64,000 bases of DNA from Enterobacter cancerogenus (GTDB lineage Bacteria > Pseudomonadota > Gammaproteobacteria > Enterobacterales > Enterobacteriaceae), in NCBI GenBank assembly GCA_000773965.1, contig JRUP01000014.1:428012-492011 (forward strand). The letters are read 5' to 3'. The notes beneath the pieces were generated by a model. The model had not been told where the DNA came from and did not search any database. It saw only the letters and a list, made by a program, of their open reading frames with translations. Shown here piece by piece: positions 54,728 to 63,714 of this stretch (its first letter is position 1; every line of letters begins with the position of its first letter). A program made the translations under genes and the position numbers.

Positions 54728-56329
54728 ATGAACGCCCAGCCTGTTGCGGCTCCGGCTCCCCATCCGTTTACCCTGCGCCTGGCGCTGGGATTGGTTGGCG
54801 TGCTGATTGCTGCGCTCACCTCCGGATTAAATGACCGCGTGACGGATATTGCGTTGGCGGATATCCGTGCCGCCATCGGCATTAGCTACGATCAAGGCAG
54901 CTGGATCATTTCCGCTTATCAGGCGGCAGAAGTGGCCGCGATGATGATCGCGCCGTGGTTTGCCGTGACCTTTTCCCTGCGTCGTTTTGCTCTGGCGGTT
55001 TCCGCTGGCTTTATGCTGTGCGGTTTGCTGCTGCCTTTAATGCCGAATGCCACGCTGTTTATTGCGCTGCGCGTGATTCAGGGTCTGTTTGGCGGTGCAT
55101 TGCCGCCGTTACTGATGACCGTGGCACTGCGTTTTCTGCCACCGCCAATCAAGCTTTATGGCCTTGGCGCCTATGCGCTAACCGCCACCTTTGGTCCCAA
55201 TCTCGCCGCCACGCTCGCCGCTTTCTGGACCGATGAAGTGAGCTGGATGTTCGTGTTTTGGCAAGTTATCCCGTCAATGCTGATCGCCATGCTGTTGATT
55301 GGCTGGGGCTTACCTCAAGACCCGCTGCGCTTCGAGCGTTTTAAGCAGATAGACCTGTTCGGCATGCTGACCGGTTGCTCAGGCATGGCGCTGCTGATTC
55401 TGGCGCTGACGCAGGGGGAACGCCTTGACTGGCTCAGTTCACCGCTGTTTGCGGCGCTATTATTGAGCGCGCTGGCATTGCTGACTGTGTTCTTTATTAA
55501 TGAATGGTTTCACCCGTTGCCGCTGTTCAAATTGCAGATGCTGCGCCGTCACAATCTCGCACACGGTTTGCTGGCGCTGGCGGGCGTGTTGATTCTGTCA
55601 CTTTCCGGATCCGCGCTGCCCTCGGCCTATCTTGGCCAGGTGGAAGGTTTTCGCACACTGCAATTCGCGCCGCTGGCGTTAACCATCGGCTTGCCGCAAT
55701 TACTGATCGCCCCACTGGTGGCAGCACTGCTCAATATCCGCTGGATTGATTGCCGCTGGATGCTGACTGCTGGCGTGACGCTGCTGGTGATCTCCTGCCT
55801 GATGGGCATGAACATTACCAGTGACTGGGCGCGACAGAATTTCTGGGTCATCCAAATTTTGCAGGCTTTCGGTCAACCGATGGTGATTCTGCCGGTGTTG
55901 ATGAGCGCCACCAGCGTGGTTGCGCCACCGGAAGGCCCATTTGCCTCGGCGATGTTCAATACGGTGCGCGGTTTCTCCAGCATTGCCGCCAGCACCCTGG
56001 TGGAATGGTTTATCAGCCACCGGGAACAGTTTCACTCCAGCGTGCTGGTGGGCAATGCCGCCAGTCGCCCCTGGCTGATGACCGCGCCCAGCAGCGCCCA
56101 ATCCAGCAGCAGCTTTCCTTTATTACCGGATGGCAGCGCCAGTAGCGCAGAGAACCTGAGCGGTTTCGCGACCCTGCTGAAGCATCAGGCGATGGTGCTC
56201 AGCCTGAGTGACTGCTACCAAATGCTGATTGGTTTCGCTGCCCTGCTTTTACTACTGACTGCCTGGTTGCCAAAACGTGTCTGGCCGCCACAAACCCTGA
56301 TTCAACCTGTTACGACGACGTCGAGATAA
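54728..56329 (+). CDS. DHA2-family MFS efflux transporter (EmrB-like)
   Basis: Fourteen-helix drug:H+ antiporter of 533 residues (LALGLVGVLIAALTSGLNDRVTDIALADI; YDQGSWIISAYQAAEVAAMMIAPW; motif C-type region GLFGGALPPLLMTVAL). The large loop near the C terminus (residues about 440-485, Ser-rich) is typical of this family. It is followed after five bases by a membrane fusion protein gene, so the two form a tripartite pump with an outer-membrane channel such as TolC. Probably repressed by the divergent IclR protein. Confidence 0.88.
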   Translation: MNAQPVAAPAPHPFTLRLALGLVGVLIAALTSGLNDRVTDIALADIRAAIGISYDQGSWIISAYQAAEVAAMMIAPWFAVTFSLRRFALAVSAGFMLCGLLLPLMPNATLFIALRVIQGLFGGALPPLLMTVALRFLPPPIKLYGLGAYALTATFGPNLAATLAAFWTDEVSWMFVFWQVIPSMLIAMLLIGWGLPQDPLRFERFKQIDLFGMLTGCSGMALLILALTQGERLDWLSSPLFAALLLSALALLTVFFINEWFHPLPLFKLQMLRRHNLAHGLLALAGVLILSLSGSALPSAYLGQVEGFRTLQFAPLALTIGLPQLLIAPLVAALLNIRWIDCRWMLTAGVTLLVISCLMGMNITSDWARQNFWVIQILQAFGQPMVILPVLMSATSVVAPPEGPFASAMFNTVRGFSSIAASTLVEWFISHREQFHSSVLVGNAASRPWLMTAPSSAQSSSSFPLLPDGSASSAENLSGFATLLKHQAMVLSLSDCYQMLIGFAALLLLLTAWLPKRVWPPQTLIQPVTTTSR

Positions 56330-56334
56330 CTGAT

Positions 56335-57363
56335 ATGCAAGCTTTTGCCTTGAAAAGAACGGTGCTGTTGAGTGCCCTATTAATCGTGTTGCTGGCCATG
56401 GCCTTTTTTGTCTGGTCATCAATGACCGGCAACGATCATCGCACTGATGATGCCTATGTAAATGCGGATTACACCCTGGTGGCGCCGAAGGTCTCCGGCT
56501 ATATCGCCAGTGTGAATGTGCAGGATAACCAGCGAGTGAAAGCAGGCGAACTGCTGGCGACACTCGACGATCGTGATTACCGCGTGGCGCTGGAAACCGC
56601 GCAGGCGAATTTGCAGGTCAGCGATGCCAAACGCCTGAGCAGTCAGGCTCAACTGGAGCAGCAGCAATCGACCATTGATGAAGCCAAAGCGACCTTAGCG
56701 GCGAGCCAGGCGTCAGCGCAATACGCCGGCCAGAGTGCCGCGCGTTATAACCAGCTGTACAAAAGCGGCACTATTGCCGCAGATGAGCAGCAGAAAGCCA
56801 GTTCAACCCAACGTTCAGCGTCTGCTGCTGTGCGCCAGAGTGAAGCTGCACTGGCTGCATCGATGAAACAGGTTGGTGTGTTACAAGCGGCCGTGCGTCA
56901 GGCAGAGGCCGATGTGACAGCAGCGCAGGCCAGCGTGGATCAGGCGAAGTTGAATCTCTCTTACACGCGGATTGTGGCACCGGTAGACGGTATGGTGGGT
57001 CAGCGTTCGGTGCGATTGGGCGCTTACGTTAGCGCCGGAACGCGTTTGCTGGCGGTGGTGCCATTGCAGCAAACCTATATCACCGCCAACTATCTCGAAA
57101 CTCAGCTGGCCGATGTGCAGCCGGGACAGAGAGCGGTGGTGAGAGTCGATGCGCTGCCTGGCAAGACCTTTACCGGTCATGTTGACAGCATTGCCCCGGC
57201 GACGGGCGCGACCTTCTCCGCCATTTCACCGGACAATGCCACCGGTAATTACACCAAGGTGGTGCAGCGTTTACCGGTGAAAATTGTGCTGGATGCCAGC
57301 CAACCCGATTTGGCACAACTGCGTGTGGGCATGTCCGCGATACCGGAAATTGAAGCCCGATGA
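56335..57363 (+). CDS. HlyD/EmrA-family membrane fusion protein
   Basis: Periplasmic adaptor of 342 residues. The N-terminal anchor helix (residues about 9-27) precedes a lipoyl half (DDAYVNADYTLVAPKVSGYIASVNVQDNQRVKAGELLATLDD). A long Ala/Gln-rich coiled-coil hairpin (about 85-200) follows, then the second lipoyl half (LSYTRIVAPVDGMVGQRSV) and a beta-barrel. It links the inner-membrane antiporter to an outer-membrane factor. No outer-membrane channel gene is nearby. Confidence 0.88.
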   Translation: MQAFALKRTVLLSALLIVLLAMAFFVWSSMTGNDHRTDDAYVNADYTLVAPKVSGYIASVNVQDNQRVKAGELLATLDDRDYRVALETAQANLQVSDAKRLSSQAQLEQQQSTIDEAKATLAASQASAQYAGQSAARYNQLYKSGTIAADEQQKASSTQRSASAAVRQSEAALAASMKQVGVLQAAVRQAEADVTAAQASVDQAKLNLSYTRIVAPVDGMVGQRSVRLGAYVSAGTRLLAVVPLQQTYITANYLETQLADVQPGQRAVVRVDALPGKTFTGHVDSIAPATGATFSAISPDNATGNYTKVVQRLPVKIVLDASQPDLAQLRVGMSAIPEIEAR

Positions 57364-57565
57364 AAATGTGAGCAATCTCTCAGAACTGGCCTATTTATTT
57401 TCGGATCGATTGCGCGTAAATTAGCGCTCGATCCTGTTCTGAGTTCGCTTGGAACCACCTGAGAAGAAAGCGTGCAGCGGTTATGAACTTCACCTTTCTC
57501 TTATTCTGTTCGGGTTACGCTGGATTGGGATCACCAGCATGGTAACCGCTCAGAGGAGTCGTTTT

Positions 57566-57640
57566 GTGAGATATGCTTTGATGGGAGTTTCTTTCTTCCT
57601 GTTAATCTGGGTAGGCACCTTCGTGCTGATGCTCAAATAA
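57566..57640 (+). CDS. ypdK: YpdK small membrane protein
   Basis: A 24-residue single-helix membrane protein, MRYALMGVSFFLLIWVGTFVLMLK. It aligns along its length with E. coli YpdK, which also lies next to alaC. Translation starts at GTG 57566, eight bases after a GAGGAG site, and the gene ends before a terminator. A longer frame beginning at 57449 has no homology. Function unknown. The 200 bp upstream (57364-57565) show no other gene. Confidence 0.8.
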   Translation: MRYALMGVSFFLLIWVGTFVLMLK

Positions 57641-57653
57641 ATCCTGCCAGGCG

Positions 57654-57682
57654 GGGCGACCAAAGTCGCCCTTCTTAGTTTT
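57654..57682 (+). terminator. Terminator of ypdK
   Basis: Stem GGGCGAC / GTCGCCC with a four-base loop, followed by TTCTTAGTTTT. It lies between ypdK and the convergent alaC. Confidence 0.65.
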
Positions 57683-58916
57683 ACTCTTCTTCTTCCAGCA
57701 CTTTTACCGTTCCCGGCAATATACCATCCGCACGGAACATGGCTTTAATGCCACGTACCGCCTGACGAATACGATCGCTGTTTTCAATCAGCGCAAAACG
57801 CACATGAGTGTCACCGTAGTCACCAAAGCCGATGCCCGGTGAGACGCACACTTTGGCTTCCTGCAGCAGCAGTTTTGCAAACTCCAGCGAACCGAGATGC
57901 GCGTAGTGATCGGGGATTTTCGCCCAGACGTACATTGAGGCTTTTGGCAGATCGACCATCCAGCCCGCCTCATGCAACCCTTTCACCAGCACATCACGAC
58001 GGCGTTTGTACTGTTCAGCGATATCACGCACGCATTGCTGATCGCCTTCGAGTGCGGCAATCGCCGCGACCTGCAGCGGGGTGAAGGTGCCGTAATCGTG
58101 GTAGCTTTTGATACGCGCCAGCGCGGATACCAATTCTTTGTTACCCACCATAAAGCCGATACGCCAGCCTGCCATATTGTAGCTTTTCGACAGGGTGAAG
58201 AATTCCACCGCTACGTCGCGCGCACCCGGCACCTGCATGATCGACGGCGCTTTCCAGCCATCATAGGTGATGTCAGCGTAAGCGAGGTCGTGGATGACCA
58301 GCACGTTGTACTGTTTCGCCAGCGCAATCACCCGTTCGAAAAAGTCGAGTTCAACACACTGTGAAGTGGGATTGGATGGGAAGCCGAGGATCATCATCTT
58401 CGGTTTCGGATAACTTTCGCGGATGGCGCGTTCAAGCTCGTTGAAGAAGTCAACGCCTGCCACCAAGGGGACGGAACGCACTTGCGCACCGGCGATCACC
58501 GCGCCGTAGATGTGAATCGGGTAGCTCGGATTGGGCACCAGGACGGTGTCGCCATGGTCGAGCGTCGCCAGCATCAGGTGCGCCAACCCTTCTTTGGAAC
58601 CGATGGTGACAATGGCTTCTGATTCGGGATCGATCTCCACCTGATAGCGATCTGCGTACCAGCGCGAGATGGCGCGACGCAGGCGAGGAATACCTTTCGA
58701 GGTGGAGTAACCGTGCGTATCTTCGCGTTGCGCTACCTGACAGAGTTTTTCCACGATGTGTGGCGGCGTGGGTCCATCCGGATTCCCCATTGAGAAATCG
58801 ATGATGTCTTCGCCGCGCCGACGCGCAGCCATCTTCAATTCAGCGGTGATGTTGAATACATACGGGGGAAGGCGTTCAATACGCGAGAAACGACGGGGTG
58901 TGCTGTTATCAGCCAT
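57681..58916 (-). CDS. alaC: Alanine transaminase AlaC
   Basis: Glutamate-pyruvate aminotransferase, fold type I, one of the main alanine-forming enzymes. It has 411 residues (E. coli 412). [51 protein letters not shown] and the PLP Lys in [18 protein letters not shown] are present. The start is the ATG at 58916. The leader (58917-59034) holds two hairpins. Confidence 0.96.
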   Translation of the reverse strand: MADNSTPRRFSRIERLPPYVFNITAELKMAARRRGEDIIDFSMGNPDGPTPPHIVEKLCQVAQREDTHGYSTSKGIPRLRRAISRWYADRYQVEIDPESEAIVTIGSKEGLAHLMLATLDHGDTVLVPNPSYPIHIYGAVIAGAQVRSVPLVAGVDFFNELERAIRESYPKPKMMILGFPSNPTSQCVELDFFERVIALAKQYNVLVIHDLAYADITYDGWKAPSIMQVPGARDVAVEFFTLSKSYNMAGWRIGFMVGNKELVSALARIKSYHDYGTFTPLQVAAIAALEGDQQCVRDIAEQYKRRRDVLVKGLHEAGWMVDLPKASMYVWAKIPDHYAHLGSLEFAKLLLQEAKVCVSPGIGFGDYGDTHVRFALIENSDRIRQAVRGIKAMFRADGILPGTVKVLEEEE

Positions 58917-58938
58917 GATGTCCTCTAATTTACGTAGG

Positions 58939-58981
58939 CGCCCGGACCGTCCGAGCGACGCTGGTCACTGCGGTGACCGAG
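58939..58981 (-). promoter_or_regulatory. Two hairpins in the alaC leader
   Basis: The leader can form GGTCAC-N4-GTGACC (58963-58978) and CGGAC-N1-GTCCG within a longer GC-rich palindrome (58939-58957). They lie 25-65 bp before the alaC start. Overlap of the two structures might allow attenuation, or one may be an operator; neither is established. Confidence 0.35.
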
Positions 58982-59034
58982 GTAAGAACATAACGCGCTG
59001 ATAACAGAATTGTCGAGAGCAACAGAATATTTTT

Positions 59035-59559
59035 TTAATGTTGCGGATTCAGGCGGCCCAGCACCCAATCGTTTACCCATTGGTCGTTTAGCAGATAATT
59101 ATCCCGTAGAGTGCCCTCAAGTGTGAAACCATTCTTTTCCAGAATGCGTCGGGACGGCCAATTCCCCTCTATGACCAGCGCTTTGAGTTTATGAAATTCT
59201 GCCTGTAGCAAGAAGTCGCACAGTGCCTTGAGCGCTTCACTGCCATAGCCTTTTCCGGTGAAGCGATGGCAGAGCATGTAGCCGACCTCAGCTTGCCGAT
59301 AAGGCTGCCATTCGGCACTGCATCCAAACAGGCCGATAGGTTGATTGGTTTCGCGCAGGCGTGCCACCAGGCACAGCATGTGGAAGCTGGTGACTTGCCA
59401 GGGCGCGAGGCGTTCGGTGAAGCGCTGCCGTATGTCGTTTTCGTCAGGGATTTCACTGACCCAGGTCATGGTGCCGGGATCTTCGTGTACGGCTTTGAAG
59501 ATTTGCCAGTCTTCGGGTTGTAAGCGTGTCAGGGACAAGCGAGGGGTAAGAAGTTGCAT
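59035..59559 (-). CDS. GNAT-family N-acetyltransferase (RimJ/RimL-like)
   Basis: A 174-residue acetyltransferase of the Acetyltransf_3 type. It starts [25 protein letters not shown]. The acetyl-CoA segment is [28 protein letters not shown], and the C-terminal [32 protein letters not shown] is typical. The substrate, a protein N terminus or small amine, cannot be told. It stands between alaC and the ypdAB repeat island, where E. coli has nothing, so it belongs to a lineage-specific insertion. Confidence 0.87.
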   Translation of the reverse strand: MQLLTPRLSLTRLQPEDWQIFKAVHEDPGTMTWVSEIPDENDIRQRFTERLAPWQVTSFHMLCLVARLRETNQPIGLFGCSAEWQPYRQAEVGYMLCHRFTGKGYGSEALKALCDFLLQAEFHKLKALVIEGNWPSRRILEKNGFTLEGTLRDNYLLNDQWVNDWVLGRLNPQH

Positions 59560-59692
59560 TGCTGCGCTCCGCGAAATAACTCATGGCAACATAGCAAACC
59601 GCGTGATTTACAACCAGCGTTCTGCGTAGGGATAACTAATCCTCTTTTTGTTACTCAAGTTTTCCTCTTTTTTGGGAAGTGTGGGGGATTTT

Positions 59693-59776
59693 GGGAGTTG
59701 GGAGTTGGGAGTTGGGAGTTGGGAGTTGGGAGTTGGGAGTTGGGAGTTGGGAGTTGGGAGTTGGGAGTTGGGAGTT
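59693..59776 (+). repeat. Heptanucleotide tandem repeat (GGGAGTT)12
   Basis: Twelve perfect consecutive copies of GGGAGTT, 84 bp in all. Runs of GGG every seven bases on the plus strand could form G-quadruplexes. Perfect short tandem arrays are prone to slipped-strand length change; none of the flanking genes has its start inside it. Confidence 0.97.
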
Positions 59777-59807
59777 GAGTTGATAGTCGCTGTTGGTTGG
59801 GTGCCAG

Positions 59808-59913
59808 GGCCAGAACGGGCCAGCCCGATCGCAAAGACAACACGCATCCCTGCAGATCGGCTGGGCCATCCATGGCCCAGACGCTTTGCTCTTCGGGCTG
59901 GCCCGTTCTGGCC
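59808..59913. repeat. Long inverted repeat / cruciform
   Basis: Perfect 20-bp arms GGCCAGAACGGGCCAGCCCG (59808-59827) and its complement (59894-59913) enclose a 66-bp loop. The loop itself has nested symmetry: GCAAAG/CTTTGC and CTGGGCCATCCATGGCCCAG. The whole could fold into a single hairpin of about 106 bases, as for a MITE-like or REP-like element. No transposase or target-site duplication was seen. Confidence 0.85.
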
Positions 59914-60148
59914 TTGAGCTGAATGCGTTGCTGTTTGAAAAACCGTACAGAGCCTTCTGGCGAACTTGATAGGCCATTGGAGGCTCTTTGATCTTCGGGC
60001 TTGCCCTTTCTGGCCTTGAGCTGAATGCGTTGCTGTTTGAAAAACCGTACAGAGCTTTCTGGCGAACTTGATAGGCCATTGGAGGCTCTTTGATCTTCGG
60101 GCTTGCCCTTTCTGGCTTTGAGCTAATGCGTTGCTGTTTGAAAAACCG
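59891..60148 (+). repeat. 102-bp tandem direct repeat, about 2.5 copies
   Basis: Copies begin with CTTCGGGC at 59891, 59993 and 60095, exactly 102 bp apart. Copies one and two differ at a few positions, and copy three is cut at about 54 bases and lacks one base. The right arm of the long inverted repeat forms the first part of copy one. The 102-bp unit is a multiple of three, so a minus-strand frame stays open through it. Confidence 0.93.
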
Positions 60149-60283
60149 CGTGGAAGATGCTGGAGAATTTGGCAAGAAAATTGATCTAAACCATGAGAAG
60201 CGTTTTGCGGGTGTCGCGGCGCTGGCAGATCTTGATCACATTTTTTATCATAACCTCACCCTGGTTCACTCCGAGAGATGCCC

Positions 60284-61993
60284 TTGCCTTCCCACTTCGA
60301 CATGCTGCTGGCGGTTTTTGACCGCGCTGCGCTGATGCTGATTTGTCTGTTCTTCCTTACCCGCACGCGGGTATTCCGTCAGCTGCTGCAAAAAGATGAG
60401 CATTCGATCAAAGAGAAAGTGGTGGTGACGGCGATTTTCTCGCTGTTTGCACTGTTCAGTACCTGGTCGGGCATTAACGTCGATGGTTCGCTGCTGAACG
60501 TGCGGGTGATTGCGGTGATGTCCGGCGGTATTCTGTTTGGCCCGTGGGTTGGTATCGCTACCGGGGTGATTGCGGGCATCCATCGTTATCTGATCGATAT
60601 GGATGGCGTTACAGCCGTGCCTTGCCTGATTACCAGCATCATTGCCGGTGTCGCTTCTGGCGTTATTAATCGTCGCGTGAGCAAAGAGCAGCGCTGGCGC
60701 GCCGGTATTCTTGGCGGCATGCTATGTGAAACCTTGACCATGGTGCTGATTGTGCTGTGGGCCAGTCCATTGTCGTTAGGTTTTTCGATTGTTTCTGAGA
60801 TTGCGTTACCGATGATTCTCGGCGCATCAAGCATTGGCTTGATTGTGTTGTTAGTGCAGAGCGTGGAAGGTGAAAAAGAAGCGATAGCAGCGCGCCAGGC
60901 CAAGCTGGCACTGGAGATTGCCAATAAAACGTTGCCGCTGTTTCGTCAGGTGAATAGCCAGTCGTTGCGTCAGGTGTGCGATATCATTCGCAGCGATATT
61001 CATGCCGATGCCGTAGCCATCACCAATACTCAGCAGATTCTCGCCTATGTTGGTTACGGTGAGCATAACTATCAGAACGGGGATGATGGCATCAGCCCTA
61101 CCACGGCGCAGTCGATTGCGAGCGGCAAAATCATTATCAAGAATAATGATGAGGCGCATCGCACCAAAGATATTCACTCGATGCTGGTTATTCCCCTTTG
61201 GGAAAAAGGGGAAGTGACGGGCACGCTAAAAATCTATTATCGCCGTGCACATCGCATTACCGGATCGCTAAAAGAGATGGCCATTGGTTTGTCGCAAATT
61301 ATCTCCACCCAGCTGGAGGTATCGCGCGCGGAGCAGTTACGTGAGATGGCAAATAAAGCGGAACTGCGTGCGTTGCAGAGTAAAATTAACCCGCACTTCC
61401 TGTTTAATGCGCTGAATGCTATCTCCTCTTCCATTCGTCTCAATCCAGATACAGCGCGACAGCTGGTGATCAATCTGTCGCGCTATTTGCGCTACAACCT
61501 TGAGCTGAACGATGACGAGCTGATCGATATTAAAAAAGAGCTGTGGCAGGTGAAGGATTACATCGCGATTGAACAGGCGCGCTTTGGCGATAAGCTGTCG
61601 ATGATTTATGACATTGATGAAGATCTGCACTTCACGCTGCCCAGTTTGCTGATTCAGCCTCTGGTGGAAAATGCCATTGTGCACGGGATTCAGCCTTGCC
61701 GTGGCAAAGGGGTGGTGACCTTGAGTGTGAAAGACCTAGGAGACTATGTGCGTGTAGCGGTGCGCGATACGGGCGCAGGCATCAGTGAAGAGGTGATTGG
61801 CCGCGTCGCGCGCGATGAGATGCCGGGTAACAAAATCGGGCTGCTTAATGTGCATCATCGGGTGAAGCTGCTTTCTGGCCAGGGTCTGAGCATCACGCGT
61901 CATCATCCGGGAACGGAAATCGCCTTCACTCTGAGCAAAAACGGTCAGCGTCTGGCTGCGCCGTTGAGCCATATCACGGAACCCAGCGCGTGA
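60284..61993 (+). CDS. ypdA: Sensor histidine kinase YpdA (pyruvate-responsive)
   Basis: LytS-type sensor kinase. It has six N-terminal helices (5TM-5[44 protein letters not shown]) and a GAF domain (about 225-360). The His kinase region has phosphoacceptor [16 protein letters not shown], followed by HATPase_c ([21 protein letters not shown]). I favour a TTG start at 60284: GAGAG is six bases upstream and the six residues before [12 protein letters not shown] then align with E. coli. The ATG at 60278 abuts that site. E. coli YpdA responds to extracellular pyruvate. Confidence 0.92.
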   Translation: MPSHFDMLLAVFDRAALMLICLFFLTRTRVFRQLLQKDEHSIKEKVVVTAIFSLFALFSTWSGINVDGSLLNVRVIAVMSGGILFGPWVGIATGVIAGIHRYLIDMDGVTAVPCLITSIIAGVASGVINRRVSKEQRWRAGILGGMLCETLTMVLIVLWASPLSLGFSIVSEIALPMILGASSIGLIVLLVQSVEGEKEAIAARQAKLALEIANKTLPLFRQVNSQSLRQVCDIIRSDIHADAVAITNTQQILAYVGYGEHNYQNGDDGISPTTAQSIASGKIIIKNNDEAHRTKDIHSMLVIPLWEKGEVTGTLKIYYRRAHRITGSLKEMAIGLSQIISTQLEVSRAEQLREMANKAELRALQSKINPHFLFNALNAISSSIRLNPDTARQLVINLSRYLRYNLELNDDELIDIKKELWQVKDYIAIEQARFGDKLSMIYDIDEDLHFTLPSLLIQPLVENAIVHGIQPCRGKGVVTLSVKDLGDYVRVAVRDTGAGISEEVIGRVARDEMPGNKIGLLNVHHRVKLLSGQGLSITRHHPGTEIAFTLSKNGQRLAAPLSHITEPSA

Positions 61994-62715
61994 AAGCCAT
62001 TATCGTCGAAGACGAGTTTCTTGCTCAGCAAGAGTTGAGCTGGATGATCCAGCAGCACAGTCAGATCACTATCGAAGCCTGTTTTGATGATGGGCTGGAA
62101 GTGCTGAAGTATCTGCAAAACCATCGTGTGGATGTCATTTTCCTCGATATTAATATCCCTTCGCTGGATGGCATGCTGCTGGCCCAAAACATTAACCAGT
62201 TTGCGCATAAACCGTTGATAGTGTTTATCACCGCATGGAAAGAGCATGCGGTGGATGCGTTTGAACTGGATGCGTTTGACTACATCCTCAAGCCCTATCA
62301 TGAGTCGCGTATTATCACCATGCTGAACAAGCTGGAGGCCAGTGCACAGCAGCACCTCTCACAGCCATCCACTCAGCAAAGCGCGCCGCAAACCGTTAAT
62401 CTGGTGAAAGATGAGCGCATTATCGTGACAGATATCAACGATATCTATTATGTTGAAGCGCACGAAAAACTGACGTTTGTTTATACCCGCCGCGAAGCGT
62501 ACGTGATGTCGATGGCGATCAGTGAATTTTGTAGTCGCCTGCCAGAACAGCTGTTCTTCCGCTGCCATCGGTCGTATTGCGTCAACCTCAGCAAAATCCG
62601 CGAGATCGAGCCGTGGTTTAACAATACCTATTTGGTGAAGTTGCGTGATTTGGATGCGCAGGTGCCGGTGAGCCGCAGCAAGGTGAAGGCGTTTCGCCAG
62701 TTGATGAGGTTGTAA
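61990..62715 (+). CDS. ypdB: LytTR response regulator YpdB
   Basis: Partner of YpdA, 241 residues. The receiver domain has D53 ([13 protein letters not shown]) and the conserved Lys in [11 protein letters not shown]. The C-terminal LytTR DNA-binding domain is at about 140-241 ([34 protein letters not shown]). The GTG start overlaps the ypdA TGA (GTGA). Its likely target, yhjX, lies in this window with a matching direct repeat. Confidence 0.95.
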   Translation: MKAIIVEDEFLAQQELSWMIQQHSQITIEACFDDGLEVLKYLQNHRVDVIFLDINIPSLDGMLLAQNINQFAHKPLIVFITAWKEHAVDAFELDAFDYILKPYHESRIITMLNKLEASAQQHLSQPSTQQSAPQTVNLVKDERIIVTDINDIYYVEAHEKLTFVYTRREAYVMSMAISEFCSRLPEQLFFRCHRSYCVNLSKIREIEPWFNNTYLVKLRDLDAQVPVSRSKVKAFRQLMRL

Positions 62716-62716
62716 A

Positions 62717-62739
62717 GCGAGCAGCAGGACGCTGCTCGC
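62717..62739. terminator. Hairpin between ypdB and glk
   Basis: Perfect 9-bp stem GCGAGCAGC / GCTGCTCGC with a five-base loop in the 33-bp convergent gap. There is no T tract, so termination may be weak or Rho-assisted. Confidence 0.5.
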
Positions 62740-62748
62740 CGGAACAGA

Positions 62749-63714
62749 TTACAGCACGCGACCCAGCGTCTGGCGCAGATGTGCACCCGCGCCCAGCAGG
62801 CCTGGCTGATCGTGGGTGATCATATACACCGGGATATCGACCAGATAATCACGGAAGCGGCCTTTATCTTCAAACGCAGCGCGGAAGCCAGAGGCTTTGA
62901 AGAACTCGAGGAAGCGCGGCACGATTCCCCCAGCGATGTACACGCCACCAAAGGTGCCGAGATTAAGTGCCAGGTTGCCACCGAAACGCCCCATGATCAC
63001 GCAGAACAGCGACAATGCACGACGACAATCGATGCAGCTGTCTTTCAATGCACGCTCGGTGACATCTTTCGGCTTAAGATTCTCAGGTTCGCGGTTGTCA
63101 GATTTGACGATAGCGCGATAGAGATTCACCAGACCGGAGCCTGACAGCACGCGTTCCGCCGACACGTGACCCAGTTCCGCACGCAGCACTTCGAGAATTT
63201 CGCCCTCTTCTTCGCTGTTCGGAGCGAAATCAACGTGGCCACCCTCGCCCGGCAGGCTAATCCAGCGTTTATCCACGTGCACCAAATGGCTCACGCCTAA
63301 TCCGGTTCCGGCGCCGTAAATCGCAATCGGTTTACCTTCTACCGGCGCTTTGCCGCCAAACTGAATCACTTGATCTTCGGCCAGCATCGGGATGGCCATC
63401 GACACGGCAGTGAAATCATTGATTATTTCCAGGCTGTCGAAGGCCAGGTGCTCTTTCATCTCACGGGTTGAGAATGCCCAATCGTGGTTGGTCATCTCGA
63501 CCCAATCGCCGGTGATTGGACAGGCAATTGCGATGCAGGCGTGTTTAATCTCCTGCTTTTGCTCGTCGAGATAAGCACGAATCACCGCTTCGAGATTGTC
63601 GTAGTCTGATGTTGAGAATGTTTTGGCCTGGGAGATGGCACCGGTTTCCACCTCACACAGGGCGAGACGGGCGTTGGTGCCGCCCACATCGCCGACCAGG
63701 GCGTATTTTGTCAT
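62749..63714 (-). CDS. glk: Glucokinase
   Basis: ATP-dependent phosphorylation of intracellular glucose, 321 residues as in E. coli. The phosphate-binding [15 protein letters not shown] starts the protein. The substrate region has [24 protein letters not shown] and the catalytic Asp in that segment, and [12 protein letters not shown] and [26 protein letters not shown] follow. Convergent with ypdB. Upstream region 63715-64000 is described separately. Confidence 0.97.
   Translation of the reverse strand: MTKYALVGDVGGTNARLALCEVETGAISQAKTFSTSDYDNLEAVIRAYLDEQKQEIKHACIAIACPITGDWVEMTNHDWAFSTREMKEHLAFDSLEIINDFTAVSMAIPMLAEDQVIQFGGKAPVEGKPIAIYGAGTGLGVSHLVHVDKRWISLPGEGGHVDFAPNSEEEGEILEVLRAELGHVSAERVLSGSGLVNLYRAIVKSDNREPENLKPKDVTERALKDSCIDCRRALSLFCVIMGRFGGNLALNLGTFGGVYIAGGIVPRFLEFFKASGFRAAFEDKGRFRDYLVDIPVYMITHDQPGLLGAGAHLRQTLGRVL

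Larger units (their letters stand above)
59560..60283. other. 724-bp repeat-rich non-coding island
   Basis: No credible gene. From left to right it holds a 12-copy heptamer tract, a long imperfect inverted repeat, and 2.5 copies of a 102-bp tandem repeat, then about 130 bp leading to ypdA. Alternative frames across it translate only the repeats. In E. coli alaC and ypdA are direct neighbours, so this DNA is an insertion or expansion. Confidence 0.75.

Noticed and set aside
57449-57565. 63-codon version of ypdK
   Set aside because: The N-terminal extension has no resemblance to YpdK and the GAGGAG site serves the GTG at 57566.
59693-60148. CRISPR array
   Set aside because: The repeats are contiguous tandem units without unique spacers, and no cas genes are present.
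59651-60175. 174-codon minus-strand frame with PNSQLPT and 34-residue repeats
   Set aside because: It merely translates the heptamer array and the 102-bp repeat; both have lengths that keep a frame open. No ribosome site or homologue-like segment was seen.
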